This document shows positions 43,596 through 52,714 of a DNA stretch of 64,000 nucleotides, in pieces. Source of the DNA: Frankia sp. RB7 (lineage in GTDB: Bacteria > Pseudomonadota > Alphaproteobacteria > Rhizobiales > Xanthobacteraceae). Where the stretch lies: positions 182,668 through 246,667 of the forward strand of contig JAUEPE010000004.1 in assembly GCA_030403585.1 (NCBI GenBank). The letters are read 5' to 3'. The first letter of the stretch is position 1, and the number at the start of each line of letters is the position of its first letter. The notes under the pieces are model-generated. The model did no database searches. It saw only the letters and a list, made by a program, of their open reading frames with translations, and was not told the origin of the DNA. The translations under genes were made by a program, and so were the position numbers.

Positions 43596-45436
43596 TAGAG
43601 ATCGTCGTCGGCGTCGGAACCGTCGGGCGGATCGTCGGAGCCATAGTCGGCGTTTATATTGGATTCCGGCGTCTCGGGCGCAAGCCTGCGGACCTCGACG
43701 ACCTTCGCACCGGGGAAGCGCGACAGCACCTCCTGCACGCGCGGATCGGCCTCGGCGGTGCGCGCATGTTCCTGCTTGGCAGCGTGGCTTACCGAGCGCA
43801 GCGTCGCCTGGCCCTGCTCGTTGGACACAATGATGGTCCAGCGGCGGCCGGTCCATAGCTCGAATTTCCGCGCGAGCTCAGAGATCATCGTTTTCGACGC
43901 GTTCGACTCGAGCGCGACCTCCAGCCGGCCTTCCTCGAAACGAACGAGGCGCATATCGCCTTCGAGCGCGCCCTTGGTCATGAGGTCGCGCTTCTGCCCG
44001 GCGAGCGCGACGAGCTGGGTGAAGCTGGTGATGCGCAGCTGGGGTGCGACCTCTTGCGGGTCCGGCGCGGGCGCCGTCATCTGCGGCCGGGCACCGCCAC
44101 CGAACGCAGTCGGCGATGAGGTCGGCATGCGAACCGTTGCAGCGGAGGTCACGGACGCCACAGAGGCCATCGGTGCCGACGGGGCGCCGCTGCGCGCAGC
44201 ACCGCCGCCGCCCACGACCGGCGAACCGCCGCCGTTCTGCTCCAGCATCCTGATCGCCTCGTCCGGCGTCGGCAGGTCGGCGACATAGGCGATGCGCACC
44301 AGCACCATCTCGGCGGCCGCGGCAGGGCGCGTCGCAGCCTGCACCTCGGTGATGCCCTTGAGCAGCATCTGCCACATCCGCGACAGCACGCGCATCGAGA
44401 TTTTCGAGGCGAAATCCTTGGCGCGCACGCGCTCGGTCTCGCCATAGGCGACGTTGTCGGCGGTCGCCGGCACGATCTTCACGCGGGTGACGAAATTGAC
44501 GAACTCGGCGAGGTCCGAGAGCACGACGATCGGATCGGCGCCGACGTCATATTGATCGCGGAACTCCTTGAAGGCACTCGCGATGTCACCGCGCGCCAGC
44601 GAATCGAAGAGGTCGATGACGCGGGTGCGGTCAGCGAGCCCCAGCATCTGGCGGACGGCATCGGCCTTCACGTTGCCTGCCGCATGCGCGATCGCCTGGT
44701 CGAGCAGCGACAACGAGTCGCGCACAGAACCTTCGGCTGCACGCGCGATGATGCCGAGCGCCTCGGGCTCGATCTCGACGCTCTCTTTCGCCGCGATGTT
44801 GGCGAGATGCTTCATCAGCACGTCGGCCTCGACCCGGCGCAGATCAAAACGCTGGCAGCGCGATAATACCGTGACCGGAACCTTGCGGATCTCCGTCGTG
44901 GCGAACACGAATTTGGCGTGCTCCGGCGGTTCCTCAAGCGTCTTCAGGAAGGCGTTGAACGCCGCCGTCGACAGCATGTGGACTTCGTCGATGATGTAGA
45001 CCTTGTAGCGGGCGCTGGCCGGCGCGTAGCGCACGCTGTCATTGATCTGGCGGACGTCGTCGACGCCGGTATGCGACGCCGCGTCCATCTCCAGCACGTC
45101 CATGTGCCGGCTTTCCATGATCGCCTGGCAATGCACGCCGAGCGTCGGCATGTGGATGGTCGGGCCCTTCACCGAGCCGTCCGGCATCTCGTAGTTGAGC
45201 GCACGGGCCAGAATGCGCGCGGTGGTGGTCTTGCCGACGCCGCGGACGCCGGTGAGGATCCAGGCCTGCGGAATGCGCCCGGTCTCGAACGCATTGGAGA
45301 CGGTGCGGACCACGGCCTCCTGGCCGATCAGATCGTCGAACGAGGAAGGTCGGTATTTGCGCGCGAGAACGCGGTAAGGCGCGTTGGCGGCCTTGCCGGC
45401 GTTGTCAGGGTCAGGAGGGACGCCAGCGTCGGTCAT
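43595..45436 (-). CDS. dnaX: DNA polymerase III subunit gamma/tau
   Basis: This is the clamp-loader ATPase of the replicative polymerase, 613 residues. The AAA+ core has Walker A GVRGVGKTTTARIL (near residues 64-77), Walker B YIIDEVHMLS, sensor 1 FATTE and the SRC motif (LSRCQRFDL). The zinc-binding cysteine cluster, four Cys in most bacteria, is reduced to one (GVHCQAIM), so the zinc module is lost. A Pro/Ala/Ser-rich linker (about 395-450) leads to a C-terminal tau-like domain. I see no A-rich frameshift site, so gamma may not be made here. Confidence 0.95.
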   Translation of the reverse strand: MTDAGVPPDPDNAGKAANAPYRVLARKYRPSSFDDLIGQEAVVRTVSNAFETGRIPQAWILTGVRGVGKTTTARILARALNYEMPDGSVKGPTIHMPTLGVHCQAIMESRHMDVLEMDAASHTGVDDVRQINDSVRYAPASARYKVYIIDEVHMLSTAAFNAFLKTLEEPPEHAKFVFATTEIRKVPVTVLSRCQRFDLRRVEADVLMKHLANIAAKESVEIEPEALGIIARAAEGSVRDSLSLLDQAIAHAAGNVKADAVRQMLGLADRTRVIDLFDSLARGDIASAFKEFRDQYDVGADPIVVLSDLAEFVNFVTRVKIVPATADNVAYGETERVRAKDFASKISMRVLSRMWQMLLKGITEVQAATRPAAAAEMVLVRIAYVADLPTPDEAIRMLEQNGGGSPVVGGGGAARSGAPSAPMASVASVTSAATVRMPTSSPTAFGGGARPQMTAPAPDPQEVAPQLRITSFTQLVALAGQKRDLMTKGALEGDMRLVRFEEGRLEVALESNASKTMISELARKFELWTGRRWTIIVSNEQGQATLRSVSHAAKQEHARTAEADPRVQEVLSRFPGAKVVEVRRLAPETPESNINADYGSDDPPDGSDADDDL

Positions 45437-45532
45437 CGGTCAATCCGCAATGGAATGTCTCTCGGCTGGCTTTGCGGACAGGAGCACGCAGGCGGGAAGC
45501 CCGCCGGCGCAATTCGCTCGAAAAAACAAGTA

Positions 45533-45627
45533 GGAGACTGACGAGCGACCCGATCCGGACCTCGTTAGGGCTGCTTCCTTCCGGACCTGACCCGGTTGGC
45601 GAGTGGCTCGTCCACCGCCAATCTCCC
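45533..45627 (-). ncRNA. ffs: Signal recognition particle RNA (4.5S, small type)
   Basis: On the minus strand the 95-base segment begins GGGAGATTGGCGGTGGACG and ends GCTCGTCAGTCTCC, which pair with each other. The tip carries the universal SRP hallmark GGGTCAGGTCCGGAAGGAAG followed by CAGCCCTAACGAG. It binds Ffh for membrane targeting of nascent proteins. It lies about 100 bases upstream of dnaX on the same strand, a common alphaproteobacterial arrangement. Ends are good to a few bases. Confidence 0.95.
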
Positions 45628-45808
45628 GGTCCTTATTTGGGGCCAAAAGGTCGGGAAAGCAAGCGGGTATCACTTTGACCAGCTTGATCTTGCCCAGCAT
45701 CCGGGCAATTTCAGGTCTGCCCAGCCGATAGGCTGTGCTTTCGCAGCCTTCGCCGCCTTGGTAAGAACGCTGCCGGAACTCCACCTACCAGAAAAGCGAT
45801 TGATCCCA

Positions 45809-46663
45809 ATGGTTACACGTCGTGATGTTGCATCGATTGTCGGACTTGGCGCCATCGGCGCGGTGACCGCGGGCGCGCTGGCCTCTCCGGCCGTGGCCCA
45901 GGCAGCCGATCCCAACGAATCGACCTTTGCCCGCATCCGCCGCACCAAGAAGATGCGGATCGGCGCGGTCGGCGGCGGCGCGCCCTATTACATGAAGGAT
46001 CTCTCCAGCGGCCAGTGGAAGGGCTTTTACGTCGACATTTCGAAAGCGCTTGCCGACGACATGGAAGCCGAGCTCGAGATCACCGAAACCACCTGGGGCA
46101 ATTCGGTGCTCGATCTCCAGTCCAACAAGATCGACATCTTCTTCGGCCTCAACCCGACCCCGAAGCGCGCGCTGGTGATCGACTTCTCGGTGCCGGTCTT
46201 CAACAACGCCTTCGGCATCCTCTGCAAGAAGGACTTCAAGCCGAAGAGCTGGGCCGAGCTGAACTCGCCTGACATCAAGATCGCGGTCGACCAGGGCTCG
46301 TCGCACGACCAGGTCGTCAGCCGCCTGACACCGAAGGCGCAGATCTCGCGGCTGAAGACCGCAGACGACGCCACCGCCGCGCTGCAGACCGGCCGCGTCG
46401 ACGCGCAGTGCCTGATCACCATGCTGTCGCTGACGGTTTTGAAGAAGAATCCCTCGCTCGGCCAGTTCGTGCTGCCGACACCGATCTTCGCCACCACGTC
46501 GAACGCCGGCTTCCGCCGCGAGAACGACAAGACCTGGCGCGACTACGTCAACACATGGATCGACTTCAACAAGGGCCTCGGCTTCATCCGCAACGCGATC
46601 ATCACCAACATGGAGCTGGTGGGCGTAACCGAAGCGGACATTCCGCCGGGCGTTTCGCTGTAG
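45809..46663 (+). CDS. Polar amino acid ABC transporter, Tat-exported binding protein
   Basis: This is a 284-residue periplasmic solute-binding protein (family 3, SBP_bac_3). It begins VTRRDVASIVGLGAIGAV..., a twin-arginine signal ending near AVAQA. The binding domain follows: MRIGAVGGGAPYYMKDLSSG, WKGFYVDISKALADDM, VLDLQSNKIDIFFGLNPTP, ALVIDFSVPVFN and VDQGSSHDQVVSRL. ATG 45809 is chosen because the longer frame would run into the SRP RNA gene. It heads an operon with a permease, an ATPase and two metabolic enzymes. The ligand may be an acidic or aromatic acid-like compound given the downstream enolase. Confidence 0.9.
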   Translation: MVTRRDVASIVGLGAIGAVTAGALASPAVAQAADPNESTFARIRRTKKMRIGAVGGGAPYYMKDLSSGQWKGFYVDISKALADDMEAELEITETTWGNSVLDLQSNKIDIFFGLNPTPKRALVIDFSVPVFNNAFGILCKKDFKPKSWAELNSPDIKIAVDQGSSHDQVVSRLTPKAQISRLKTADDATAALQTGRVDAQCLITMLSLTVLKKNPSLGQFVLPTPIFATTSNAGFRRENDKTWRDYVNTWIDFNKGLGFIRNAIITNMELVGVTEADIPPGVSL

Positions 46664-46698
46664 GTGATGGGGTCAGGGCTGACTCGCTCCGCTCTGCT

Positions 46699-46827
46699 CC
46701 CTCTCCCGCTTGCGGGAGAGGGTTGGGGTGAGGGTGTCTCCGCTGGCAAGACTCACCAAGAGGAAAGAGCCCTCACCCGTATCGCATCTTCGATGCGGCA
46801 CGACCTCTCGCGCAAGCGGGAGAGGTG
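46699..46827. repeat. Hairpins between binding protein and permease genes
   Basis: The perfect 11-bp arms CCCTCTCCCGC/GCGGGAGAGGG around TT (46699-46722) are followed by a second, partly inverted copy: CCTCACCCGT, an inner GCATC/GATGC, then CCTCTCGCGCAAGCGGGAGAGG. Such a pair between two genes of one ABC operon can make the binding protein mRNA more abundant than the permease mRNA. Confidence 0.75.
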
Positions 46828-46843
46828 AAGCAAGAAGGCACGC

Positions 46844-47506
46844 ATGTATCAATGGGACTTCGGCATCCTGTGGAGCTATCGCTGGCTCTTTCTCAACGGG
46901 CTTGGCGTCACCGTCGGCTTCACGGTGGTCATTGTCGTGCTTGGACTGGTGTTCGGCCTGTTCGGCGCCTTCGGCACCCTGTCGCGCTTCAAGGCGGTGC
47001 GCTTGACCGCCCTCACCTTCATCGAGGCGTTCCGCTGCACGCCGATCCTGGTGCAGCTGATCTGGTTCTATTACGCGCTACCGATCCTCGCCGGCGTCGA
47101 AATGACGCCGGTCACGGCCTCCGCGCTGGCGCTCTCGCTCTATGGCGGCTCGTTCTATTCGGAGATCATCCGCGGCGGCATCATCTCGATCGACAAGGGC
47201 CAGTCGGAAGCGGGCGCCGCGCTTGGCATGACGCCGGGCCAGAGCATGCGCCGCATCGTGCTGCCGCAGGCGATCAAGCGCATGATCCCGGCGCTGATGA
47301 ACCAGTCGATCATCCAGTTCAAGAACACCTCGCTGGTCTCGGTGCTCGCGGTGCCTGATCTGGTCTATCAAAGCCAGGTCGCGGCCCATGACAGCTACCG
47401 GCCGCTGGAAACCTACACGGCCGTCGCGGTCGCCTATGCGGCGATCCTGATTCCCCTGACCATCCTCGCCCGGCGCGGCGAGAAGCGACTGGCGGTCAGC
47501 GAATGA
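46844..47506 (+). CDS. Amino acid ABC transporter permease
   Basis: This is a 220-residue inner-membrane permease of the HisM/GlnP family with about five helices. The N-terminal [20 protein letters not shown] is typical. The coupling helix EAA motif is [20 protein letters not shown] then [20 protein letters not shown]. It is preceded by a purine-rich site and overlaps the ATPase gene by four bases, so it is translationally coupled. A single permease gene suggests a homodimer. Confidence 0.92.
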   Translation: MYQWDFGILWSYRWLFLNGLGVTVGFTVVIVVLGLVFGLFGAFGTLSRFKAVRLTALTFIEAFRCTPILVQLIWFYYALPILAGVEMTPVTASALALSLYGGSFYSEIIRGGIISIDKGQSEAGAALGMTPGQSMRRIVLPQAIKRMIPALMNQSIIQFKNTSLVSVLAVPDLVYQSQVAAHDSYRPLETYTAVAVAYAAILIPLTILARRGEKRLAVSE

Positions 47507-48297
47507 GCGAGACGTCAAAGATCGAGATCCGTGGCCTGCGCAAGAGTTTTGGCAGCAACGAAGTCCTCAAGAACATCAGTCTCGACGTCGCCAAGGGCGG
47601 TGTCGTGGCGCTGATCGGCCCGTCGGGCTCCGGCAAGTCGACGCTGCTGCGCTGCATCAATCTGCTGGTCGCGCCCGACGGCGGCAGCGTCCGCGTCGGC
47701 GACACACGCTTTGCATTCGGCGATGGTTCAAAACTGCCCGACGTGAGGACACTCGCAAGATTCCGTGCCACCACCGGCATGGTGTTCCAGCATTTCAATC
47801 TGTTCCCGCACATGACGACGCTGCAGAACGTGATGGAGGGACCGATCACGGTGCGGCGCATGGCCAAGGCGGACGCCGAAAAGCTCGCACGTGCCCAGCT
47901 CGCCAAGGTCGGACTTGCCGAGAAGGCCGACCAATATCCGGCAACGCTCTCCGGCGGCCAGAAGCAGCGCGTCGCGATCGCGCGTGCGCTCGCGATGGAG
48001 CCGGACGTGATGCTGTTCGACGAAGCCACTTCGGCGCTCGATCCCGAGCTCGTCGGCGAGGTGCTCGCCGTGATCCAGCAACTGGCGTCCGAGGGCATGA
48101 CCATGGTGATCGTGACCCACGAAATCGCGTTCGCCCGCGAGGTCGCCGACCGGCTGATCTTCATGCGCGACGGTGTCGTGGTCGAAGAAGGGCCGGCACG
48201 GCAGGTGATCGATCATCCGCAGGAAACCGCGACACGCGCCTTCCTCAGCCATTTCCACCGCACCGGCGCACTGCCGCCGGCCAACGCGACATCGTGA
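47503..48297 (+). CDS. Amino acid ABC transporter ATP-binding protein
   Basis: This is a 264-residue ATPase of the GlnQ/HisP class. Walker A is [12 protein letters not shown] (near 39-50), the Q-loop [11 protein letters not shown], the signature [15 protein letters not shown], Walker [14 protein letters not shown], and the switch histidine VTHE. An insert between Walker A and the Q-loop ([19 protein letters not shown]) is slightly longer than usual. It overlaps its permease and shares a base with the next gene's start. Confidence 0.94.
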   Translation: MSETSKIEIRGLRKSFGSNEVLKNISLDVAKGGVVALIGPSGSGKSTLLRCINLLVAPDGGSVRVGDTRFAFGDGSKLPDVRTLARFRATTGMVFQHFNLFPHMTTLQNVMEGPITVRRMAKADAEKLARAQLAKVGLAEKADQYPATLSGGQKQRVAIARALAMEPDVMLFDEATSALDPELVGEVLAVIQQLASEGMTMVIVTHEIAFAREVADRLIFMRDGVVVEEGPARQVIDHPQETATRAFLSHFHRTGALPPANATS

Positions 48298-49052
48298 TGC
48301 CCGATATCAACCGCGTCTATCTCGTCACCGGTGCCGCCAGCGGCATCGGCCGCGCCACCGCAAAATTGCTCGCGGCGCCTGGCGTCGCGCTTCTGCTGCA
48401 CACGCGTTCGAACGTGGAAGGTCTCGACGCCACGGCAACCGAGGCTAAGGCAAAGGGTGCGGTCGTGGCAAAGTGCCTTGGCGATCTCGCGGAGGACGCG
48501 GCCGTCTCCGATGCTGTCGCCGCCACACAACGCGCTTTCGGCCGGCTCGACGGACTGATCCCGGTCGGCGGCCACGCCCGCCGCGGCAGCGCGATCGGTA
48601 CGCCGGCGGATCAATTCCGCCAGGCGATGGACGAATCGGCTCTCGCGTTCACGCGGATGACCGAAGCCGCACTTCCGTTGCTGCGAGCCGGAAAGGATGC
48701 GCGGATCGTCGCGGTATCCTCATTCGTCGCACACGCAATCCGGCCTGAATTCGCGCCCTTCGCCGCCACCGCCGCGAGCCGTGCCGCGCTTGAAGCGCTT
48801 GTGCGTCTCACCGCGGTCGAGCTCGCCAGGGACGGCATCACCGTCAACGCGGTTGCGCCGGGCCTCATCGTCAAGGACAGACCGAGCGAGAGCAGGCTGT
48901 CGCCAGAGCAGATCGCCGCGACCGAGGCGCTGATCCCGATGCGCCGGCGCGGGCGGCCGGAGGAAGTCGCCGAGATCATCGCCTTCCTGGCATCACCAAG
49001 AGCGTCTTACGTCACCGGCCAGATCTGGCACGTCAATGGAGGCCTGACATGA
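48297..49052 (+). CDS. Short-chain dehydrogenase/reductase (SDR)
   Basis: This is a 251-residue NAD(P)-dependent oxidoreductase of the classical SDR fold. The cofactor motif is [16 protein letters not shown] (near 9-24). The usual catalytic YxxxK is not evident: at the expected place the sequence reads [18 protein letters not shown], so tyrosine and lysine are both absent. The C-terminal [13 protein letters not shown] is typical. With the catalytic pair missing it may act as a binding protein or a diverged enzyme. It starts within the ATPase stop and overlaps the next gene by four bases, so it belongs to the transporter operon. Confidence 0.85.
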   Translation: MPDINRVYLVTGAASGIGRATAKLLAAPGVALLLHTRSNVEGLDATATEAKAKGAVVAKCLGDLAEDAAVSDAVAATQRAFGRLDGLIPVGGHARRGSAIGTPADQFRQAMDESALAFTRMTEAALPLLRAGKDARIVAVSSFVAHAIRPEFAPFAATAASRAALEALVRLTAVELARDGITVNAVAPGLIVKDRPSESRLSPEQIAATEALIPMRRRGRPEEVAEIIAFLASPRASYVTGQIWHVNGGLT

Positions 49053-50176
49053 CCGAAGCGACCGTCGAACGTCTCCGCCTGTTCCTGATCGAAAGCCCGA
49101 TCAAGATGGCGCGCTTGCAGGGCGTCGGCAACGTCAAGGGCACGGTGAAGCGCGTGCTGCTCGAGTTGACGTCGAGCGACGACGTGGTCGGCTGGGGCGA
49201 GGCGGCGCCATGGGAGGTGTTCACGGGAACACCGGAAGCAGCCTTCTCCGCGCTCGACATCTATTTGCGACCAATCGTGCTCGGCAAGCCGGTGCGCCGC
49301 ATTCGCGCGCTGATGGCGGATCTCGACCGCGCGCTGGTCGGACATGCCGAGGCCAAGGTCGCGATCGAGATGGCGCTGCTCGACATCGTCGGCAAATCAT
49401 CGGGACTTTCGGTCGCCGACCTGCTCGGCGGCCGCGTTCGCGATACGATCCCGCTCTCCTTCTCGATCGCTGATCCGGACTTTCCCGCCGATCTCGAACG
49501 CATGCGAAAAATGGTTCCGGACGGCAACGTCATCTACAAGGTCAAGACCGGTGTGAAGCCGCATCGCGAGGATCTCGATCATCTCTCGACGATCCGCAAG
49601 GAGTTCGGTGACAAGGTCGATTTGCGCGTCGACTACAACCAGGCGCTGGCGCCTTTCGGTGCCATCAAGATCCTGCGCGATATCGAGCAGTTTGCGCCGA
49701 CCTTCATTGAGCAGCCGGTGCCGCGCAAATTTCTCGACGTGATGGCGCAGCTCACCGCAGCATTGGAAACGCCCGTGCTCGCCGACGAAAGCTGCTTCGA
49801 CCGCCGCGACATGATGGAGGTGGTGCGCCGCGAGGCGGCCGACGCGGTCTCCATCAAGCTGATGAAGGCCGGCGGCCTGTTCGAGGCGCAGGCGATCATG
49901 GCGATCGCCGACATCGCCGGCCTGCCCGGCTATGGCGGGACGCTGTGGGAGGGCGGCATTGGGCTGGCCGCCGGCACGCAGCTGATCGCGGCGACGCCGG
50001 GCATCTCGCTCGGCTGCGAATTTTATATGCCGCATCATGTTTTGACCGAGGATGTGCTGGAAGAGCGCGTCGCCAACCGCGGCGGGCATGTCGTGGTGCC
50101 CGATGGCCCCGGCCTCGGCATTCGCGTCAGCGAAGCGTCGGTTCGCGCCAATGCGCGGGTGCTGGCGGAGGCGTAG
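49049..50176 (+). CDS. Enolase-superfamily muconate-lactonizing-type enzyme
   Basis: This is a 375-residue member of the mandelate racemase/muconate lactonizing group. The capping domain (residues 1-130) is followed by the barrel with the catalytic lysine pair VIYKVKTG (KxK, near 167), metal ligands in LRVDYNQ (D), FIEQPV (E) and LADESCFD (D), and the second catalytic lysine in SIKLMKAGG. This is the arrangement of muconate cycloisomerases and dipeptide epimerases. It shares an operon with an amino acid-type transporter and an SDR, which suggests use of an imported carboxylate or dipeptide. The substrate is not fixed by the sequence. Confidence 0.88.
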   Translation: MTEATVERLRLFLIESPIKMARLQGVGNVKGTVKRVLLELTSSDDVVGWGEAAPWEVFTGTPEAAFSALDIYLRPIVLGKPVRRIRALMADLDRALVGHAEAKVAIEMALLDIVGKSSGLSVADLLGGRVRDTIPLSFSIADPDFPADLERMRKMVPDGNVIYKVKTGVKPHREDLDHLSTIRKEFGDKVDLRVDYNQALAPFGAIKILRDIEQFAPTFIEQPVPRKFLDVMAQLTAALETPVLADESCFDRRDMMEVVRREAADAVSIKLMKAGGLFEAQAIMAIADIAGLPGYGGTLWEGGIGLAAGTQLIAATPGISLGCEFYMPHHVLTEDVLEERVANRGGHVVVPDGPGLGIRVSEASVRANARVLAEA

Positions 50177-50181
50177 TTTTT

Positions 50182-50226
50182 CGGTCATTCCGGGGCGCGC
50201 GGAGCGCGCGCCTGGAATGCCGACCG
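50182..50226. repeat. Intergenic hairpin (CATTCC family)
   Basis: CGGTCATTCC and GGAATGCCGACCG are inverted around GGGGCGCGC/GCGCGCGCC. It lies just after the enolase stop and could end the transporter operon transcript. Confidence 0.7.
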
Positions 50227-50317
50227 CGTATGCGGGCCCGATCCTTCCCCTATCGGAATCGGTATCGTATGGTCCGACCAAACGCGCCCGACGCCATCGG
50301 GCATTCTGGAAACGCAT

Positions 50318-50737
50318 ATGTCCGATCCTGCCTGGTCACTGCACTCCCGCCTGAAAGAGGACACCATCGACATCGGCGATTTGCCGCTGTCGAAAGTGCT
50401 CGTCATCAAGGACGCGCATTATCCCTGGTTGCTGCTGGTGCCGCGGCGGGCTGACGCGGTCGAGATTATCGACCTCGACGAGGTCGAGCAGGCGCAGCTG
50501 ATGACCGAGATCTCCCGCGTCTCGCGCGCGTTGAAGGAGATCACCCAATGCGACAAGCTCAATATCGCCGCGCTCGGCAATTTGGTGCCGCAGCTTCACG
50601 TCCACATCATCGCACGCCGCACCAGTGACGCCGCCTGGCCACGGCCTGTGTGGGGCGTGATGAAGCCCCTCGCTCATGACGCCACCGAGGTGCAGAATTT
50701 CATCAGCGCGCTTCGCCGAAAAATCTGGTTGGGTTGA
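50318..50737 (+). CDS. HIT family protein
   Basis: This is a 139-residue histidine-triad protein, a nucleotide hydrolase or transferase fold. The visible triad region is PQLHVHIIARR near residues 90-101. This form has H-x-H then II where the classic motif has a third histidine, as in other rhizobial members of this subgroup. It begins with MSDPAWSLHSRLKEDTIDIG. It is just upstream of nudC with a 12-base gap, so the two may be co-expressed; both act on nucleotide phosphates. Confidence 0.87.
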   Translation: MSDPAWSLHSRLKEDTIDIGDLPLSKVLVIKDAHYPWLLLVPRRADAVEIIDLDEVEQAQLMTEISRVSRALKEITQCDKLNIAALGNLVPQLHVHIIARRTSDAAWPRPVWGVMKPLAHDATEVQNFISALRRKIWLG

Positions 50738-50748
50738 AAGAACAAGAA

Positions 50749-51687
50749 ATGTCAGCATTCGACTCGTTTCCGCTTGGGCAGCCGGCCTTCGTCACCAACA
50801 TCCTCGACCGCGCCGCGCATCTGCGCCGCGATGACGAAAAACTGTTCGCGATGGAGCAGAAGCCGTCGTCGCGCGCCTATATCGTCTATCGCGACTCGCT
50901 GCTGGTAAAGCGTGAGGGCGACAAGATGCGCGCGCTGCTCAGAATCGACGAGGCGCTGAAATGCGGCGCCAATCCCGGCACGATCTTTTTGGGCCTGCGC
51001 GACGGCGCGGCGATCTTCGGCATGGGCCTCCCGCAGGCCGCCGCCGAGAAGCTGATCGGCCGAGAGGACTTTACCGTCACCGAACTGCGCGGCATGGCGA
51101 TGCAGGGCGCGATCCCGCCCGAGGAGCTGTCGGCGATTGCGATGGCGAAGTCGATGGTCAGTTGGCACCAGCGCCACGGCTATTGCGCCAATTGCGGTAC
51201 GCGCAGCGCGATGAAGGAAGGTGGCTGGAAGCGCGATTGCCCGGCCTGCAAGACCGAACACTTTCCGCGCACCGATCCCGTCGTGATCATGCTGGTGGCG
51301 TCAGGCAAAAAATGCCTGCTCGGCCGCCAGAAGCAGTTTCCGCCGGGCATGTATTCCTGCCTCGCCGGCTTCGTCGAGGCGGCAGAGACCATCGAGGACG
51401 CGGTGCGCCGCGAGATCCTCGAAGAGTCCGGCATTCGCTGCACCGACGTCCAGTACTACATGACGCAGCCCTGGCCCTATCCGTCATCGCTGATGATCGG
51501 TTGCAGCGCGCGGGCCTTGAACGAGGACGTCGTCGTCGATCATTCCGAGCTCGAGGATGCACGCTGGTTCACGCGCGAGGAGGCGGCGCTGATGCTGAAG
51601 CGCACGCATCCAGATGGCCTCGCCGGCCCGCACCCCTTCGCGATCGCGCATCATCTGCTCGGCCGCTGGGTGAACGACAAGAGCTGA
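50749..51687 (+). CDS. nudC: NADH/NAD-cap pyrophosphatase NudC
   Basis: This Nudix hydrolase cleaves NADH and removes NAD caps from RNA 5' ends. It is 312 residues long. The zinc ribbon (CANCGTRSAMKEGGWKRDCP, then ACKTEHFPRTDP) is followed by the Nudix box GFVEAAETIEDAVRREILEE with its SGI end. It begins at ATG 50749, preferred to TTG 50734. It is followed by a sugar kinase gene after 6 bases. Confidence 0.94.
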   Translation: MSAFDSFPLGQPAFVTNILDRAAHLRRDDEKLFAMEQKPSSRAYIVYRDSLLVKREGDKMRALLRIDEALKCGANPGTIFLGLRDGAAIFGMGLPQAAAEKLIGREDFTVTELRGMAMQGAIPPEELSAIAMAKSMVSWHQRHGYCANCGTRSAMKEGGWKRDCPACKTEHFPRTDPVVIMLVASGKKCLLGRQKQFPPGMYSCLAGFVEAAETIEDAVRREILEESGIRCTDVQYYMTQPWPYPSSLMIGCSARALNEDVVVDHSELEDARWFTREEAALMLKRTHPDGLAGPHPFAIAHHLLGRWVNDKS

Positions 51688-51693
51688 CCGCCG

Positions 51694-52617
51694 ATGGCGC
51701 TATCTGTGATCGCGCCGCGCATCCTCTGCATCGGCATTCCCGTGCGCGACCTCACCTTCCGGGTCGATTCCGTGCCGGAGCATGGCAGCAAGGCCAACGC
51801 CACACATCTCGCCGAGATCTGCGGCGGCAATGCGCTCAATGCCGCCATCGCAATGGCGCGGCTCGGCGGCCGCGTCGCGTTTGCGGGACCGATGGGCGAT
51901 GCGCAGGAGATGTCGAGCGGCTTCATTCTCGAGCGGATGGCCATCGAGGGGATCAAGACCGCGCACATCGTTCGCGTGCCGGGCGCGGCCACGCCCGTCT
52001 CAGCGATCATCATCGACGCGACCGGCGAACGAACGCTGACGATCTATCGCGATCCCGCGCTGTGGACCGTGAAACTATCAGATGCCGACGAGCTGCTCGC
52101 CGATTGTCAGGCTGTCCTCGTCGAGAGCCGCTGCGGCGCCTTCTGCATCGATCTCTGCACCGAGGCGCGCCGGCGTGGCATTCCCGTCATCGTCGGCGTC
52201 GACCGCGCGATGGCGCTGACCGATGGCCTGCTCACGGCCGCCTCGCATCTCCTGTTCGCCAGCGAGCAGGTACAGGAAACGGCTGGGATCGCCGATGACG
52301 GCGAGGCGTTGAAGCGGCTGGCCGGGCTGACGCCCGCCTTCCTCGCCGCCACCCGCGGCCCGCGCGGCACGATCTGGCTGAACGAGGCGGGCACGCCGGA
52401 GGAGACGCCGGCCTTCGCGGTCGAAGCGGTCGATACGCTCGGCGCCGGCGACGTCTTCCATGGCGCCTTCACGCTTCAGCTTGCCGAGGGTGGCGGCGTG
52501 CGGGAGGCGCTGCGATTCGCCGCGGCTGCCGCAGCGCTGAAATGCACGCGCCATGGCGGCGGCCTCGCCGCTCCGCGACGCATTGAAGTTGAAAGGCTTT
52601 TACGCCGCGTGGTTTAG
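51694..52617 (+). CDS. PfkB-family sugar kinase
   Basis: This is a 307-residue ribokinase-like kinase. The N-terminal glycine pair motif is present as CGGNALNAAIAMARLGGRVAF (near 44-64), and the catalytic and anion-hole motif is DTLGAGDVFHGAFTLQLAEG (near 249-268). Its closing ALKCTRHGG helix is typical. The sugar is not clear; fructose, ribose or a related compound are options. It directly follows nudC and lies before the lrp gene. Confidence 0.87.
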   Translation: MALSVIAPRILCIGIPVRDLTFRVDSVPEHGSKANATHLAEICGGNALNAAIAMARLGGRVAFAGPMGDAQEMSSGFILERMAIEGIKTAHIVRVPGAATPVSAIIIDATGERTLTIYRDPALWTVKLSDADELLADCQAVLVESRCGAFCIDLCTEARRRGIPVIVGVDRAMALTDGLLTAASHLLFASEQVQETAGIADDGEALKRLAGLTPAFLAATRGPRGTIWLNEAGTPEETPAFAVEAVDTLGAGDVFHGAFTLQLAEGGGVREALRFAAAAAALKCTRHGGGLAAPRRIEVERLLRRVV

Positions 52618-52671
52618 AGACATTCTGCCGTCTCGCCGAGATTATGGACTTGCGGTAGAAGATTTTTCTCT

Positions 52672-52696
52672 ATATCACGAGAAGACGCCGTGATAT
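52672..52696. promoter_or_regulatory. Inverted repeat upstream of lrp gene
   Basis: The perfect 8-bp arms ATATCACG and CGTGATAT are separated by nine bases, ending 18 bases before the Lrp-type gene start. An autoregulatory Lrp site is likely. Confidence 0.5.
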
Positions 52697-52714
52697 TGGA
52701 ACAAAGTTCTTCAA

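Noticed and set aside
45596..45808. Longer start for the amino acid binding protein
   Set aside because: It would overlap the SRP RNA gene and place the twin-arginine signal about 70 residues inside the protein.
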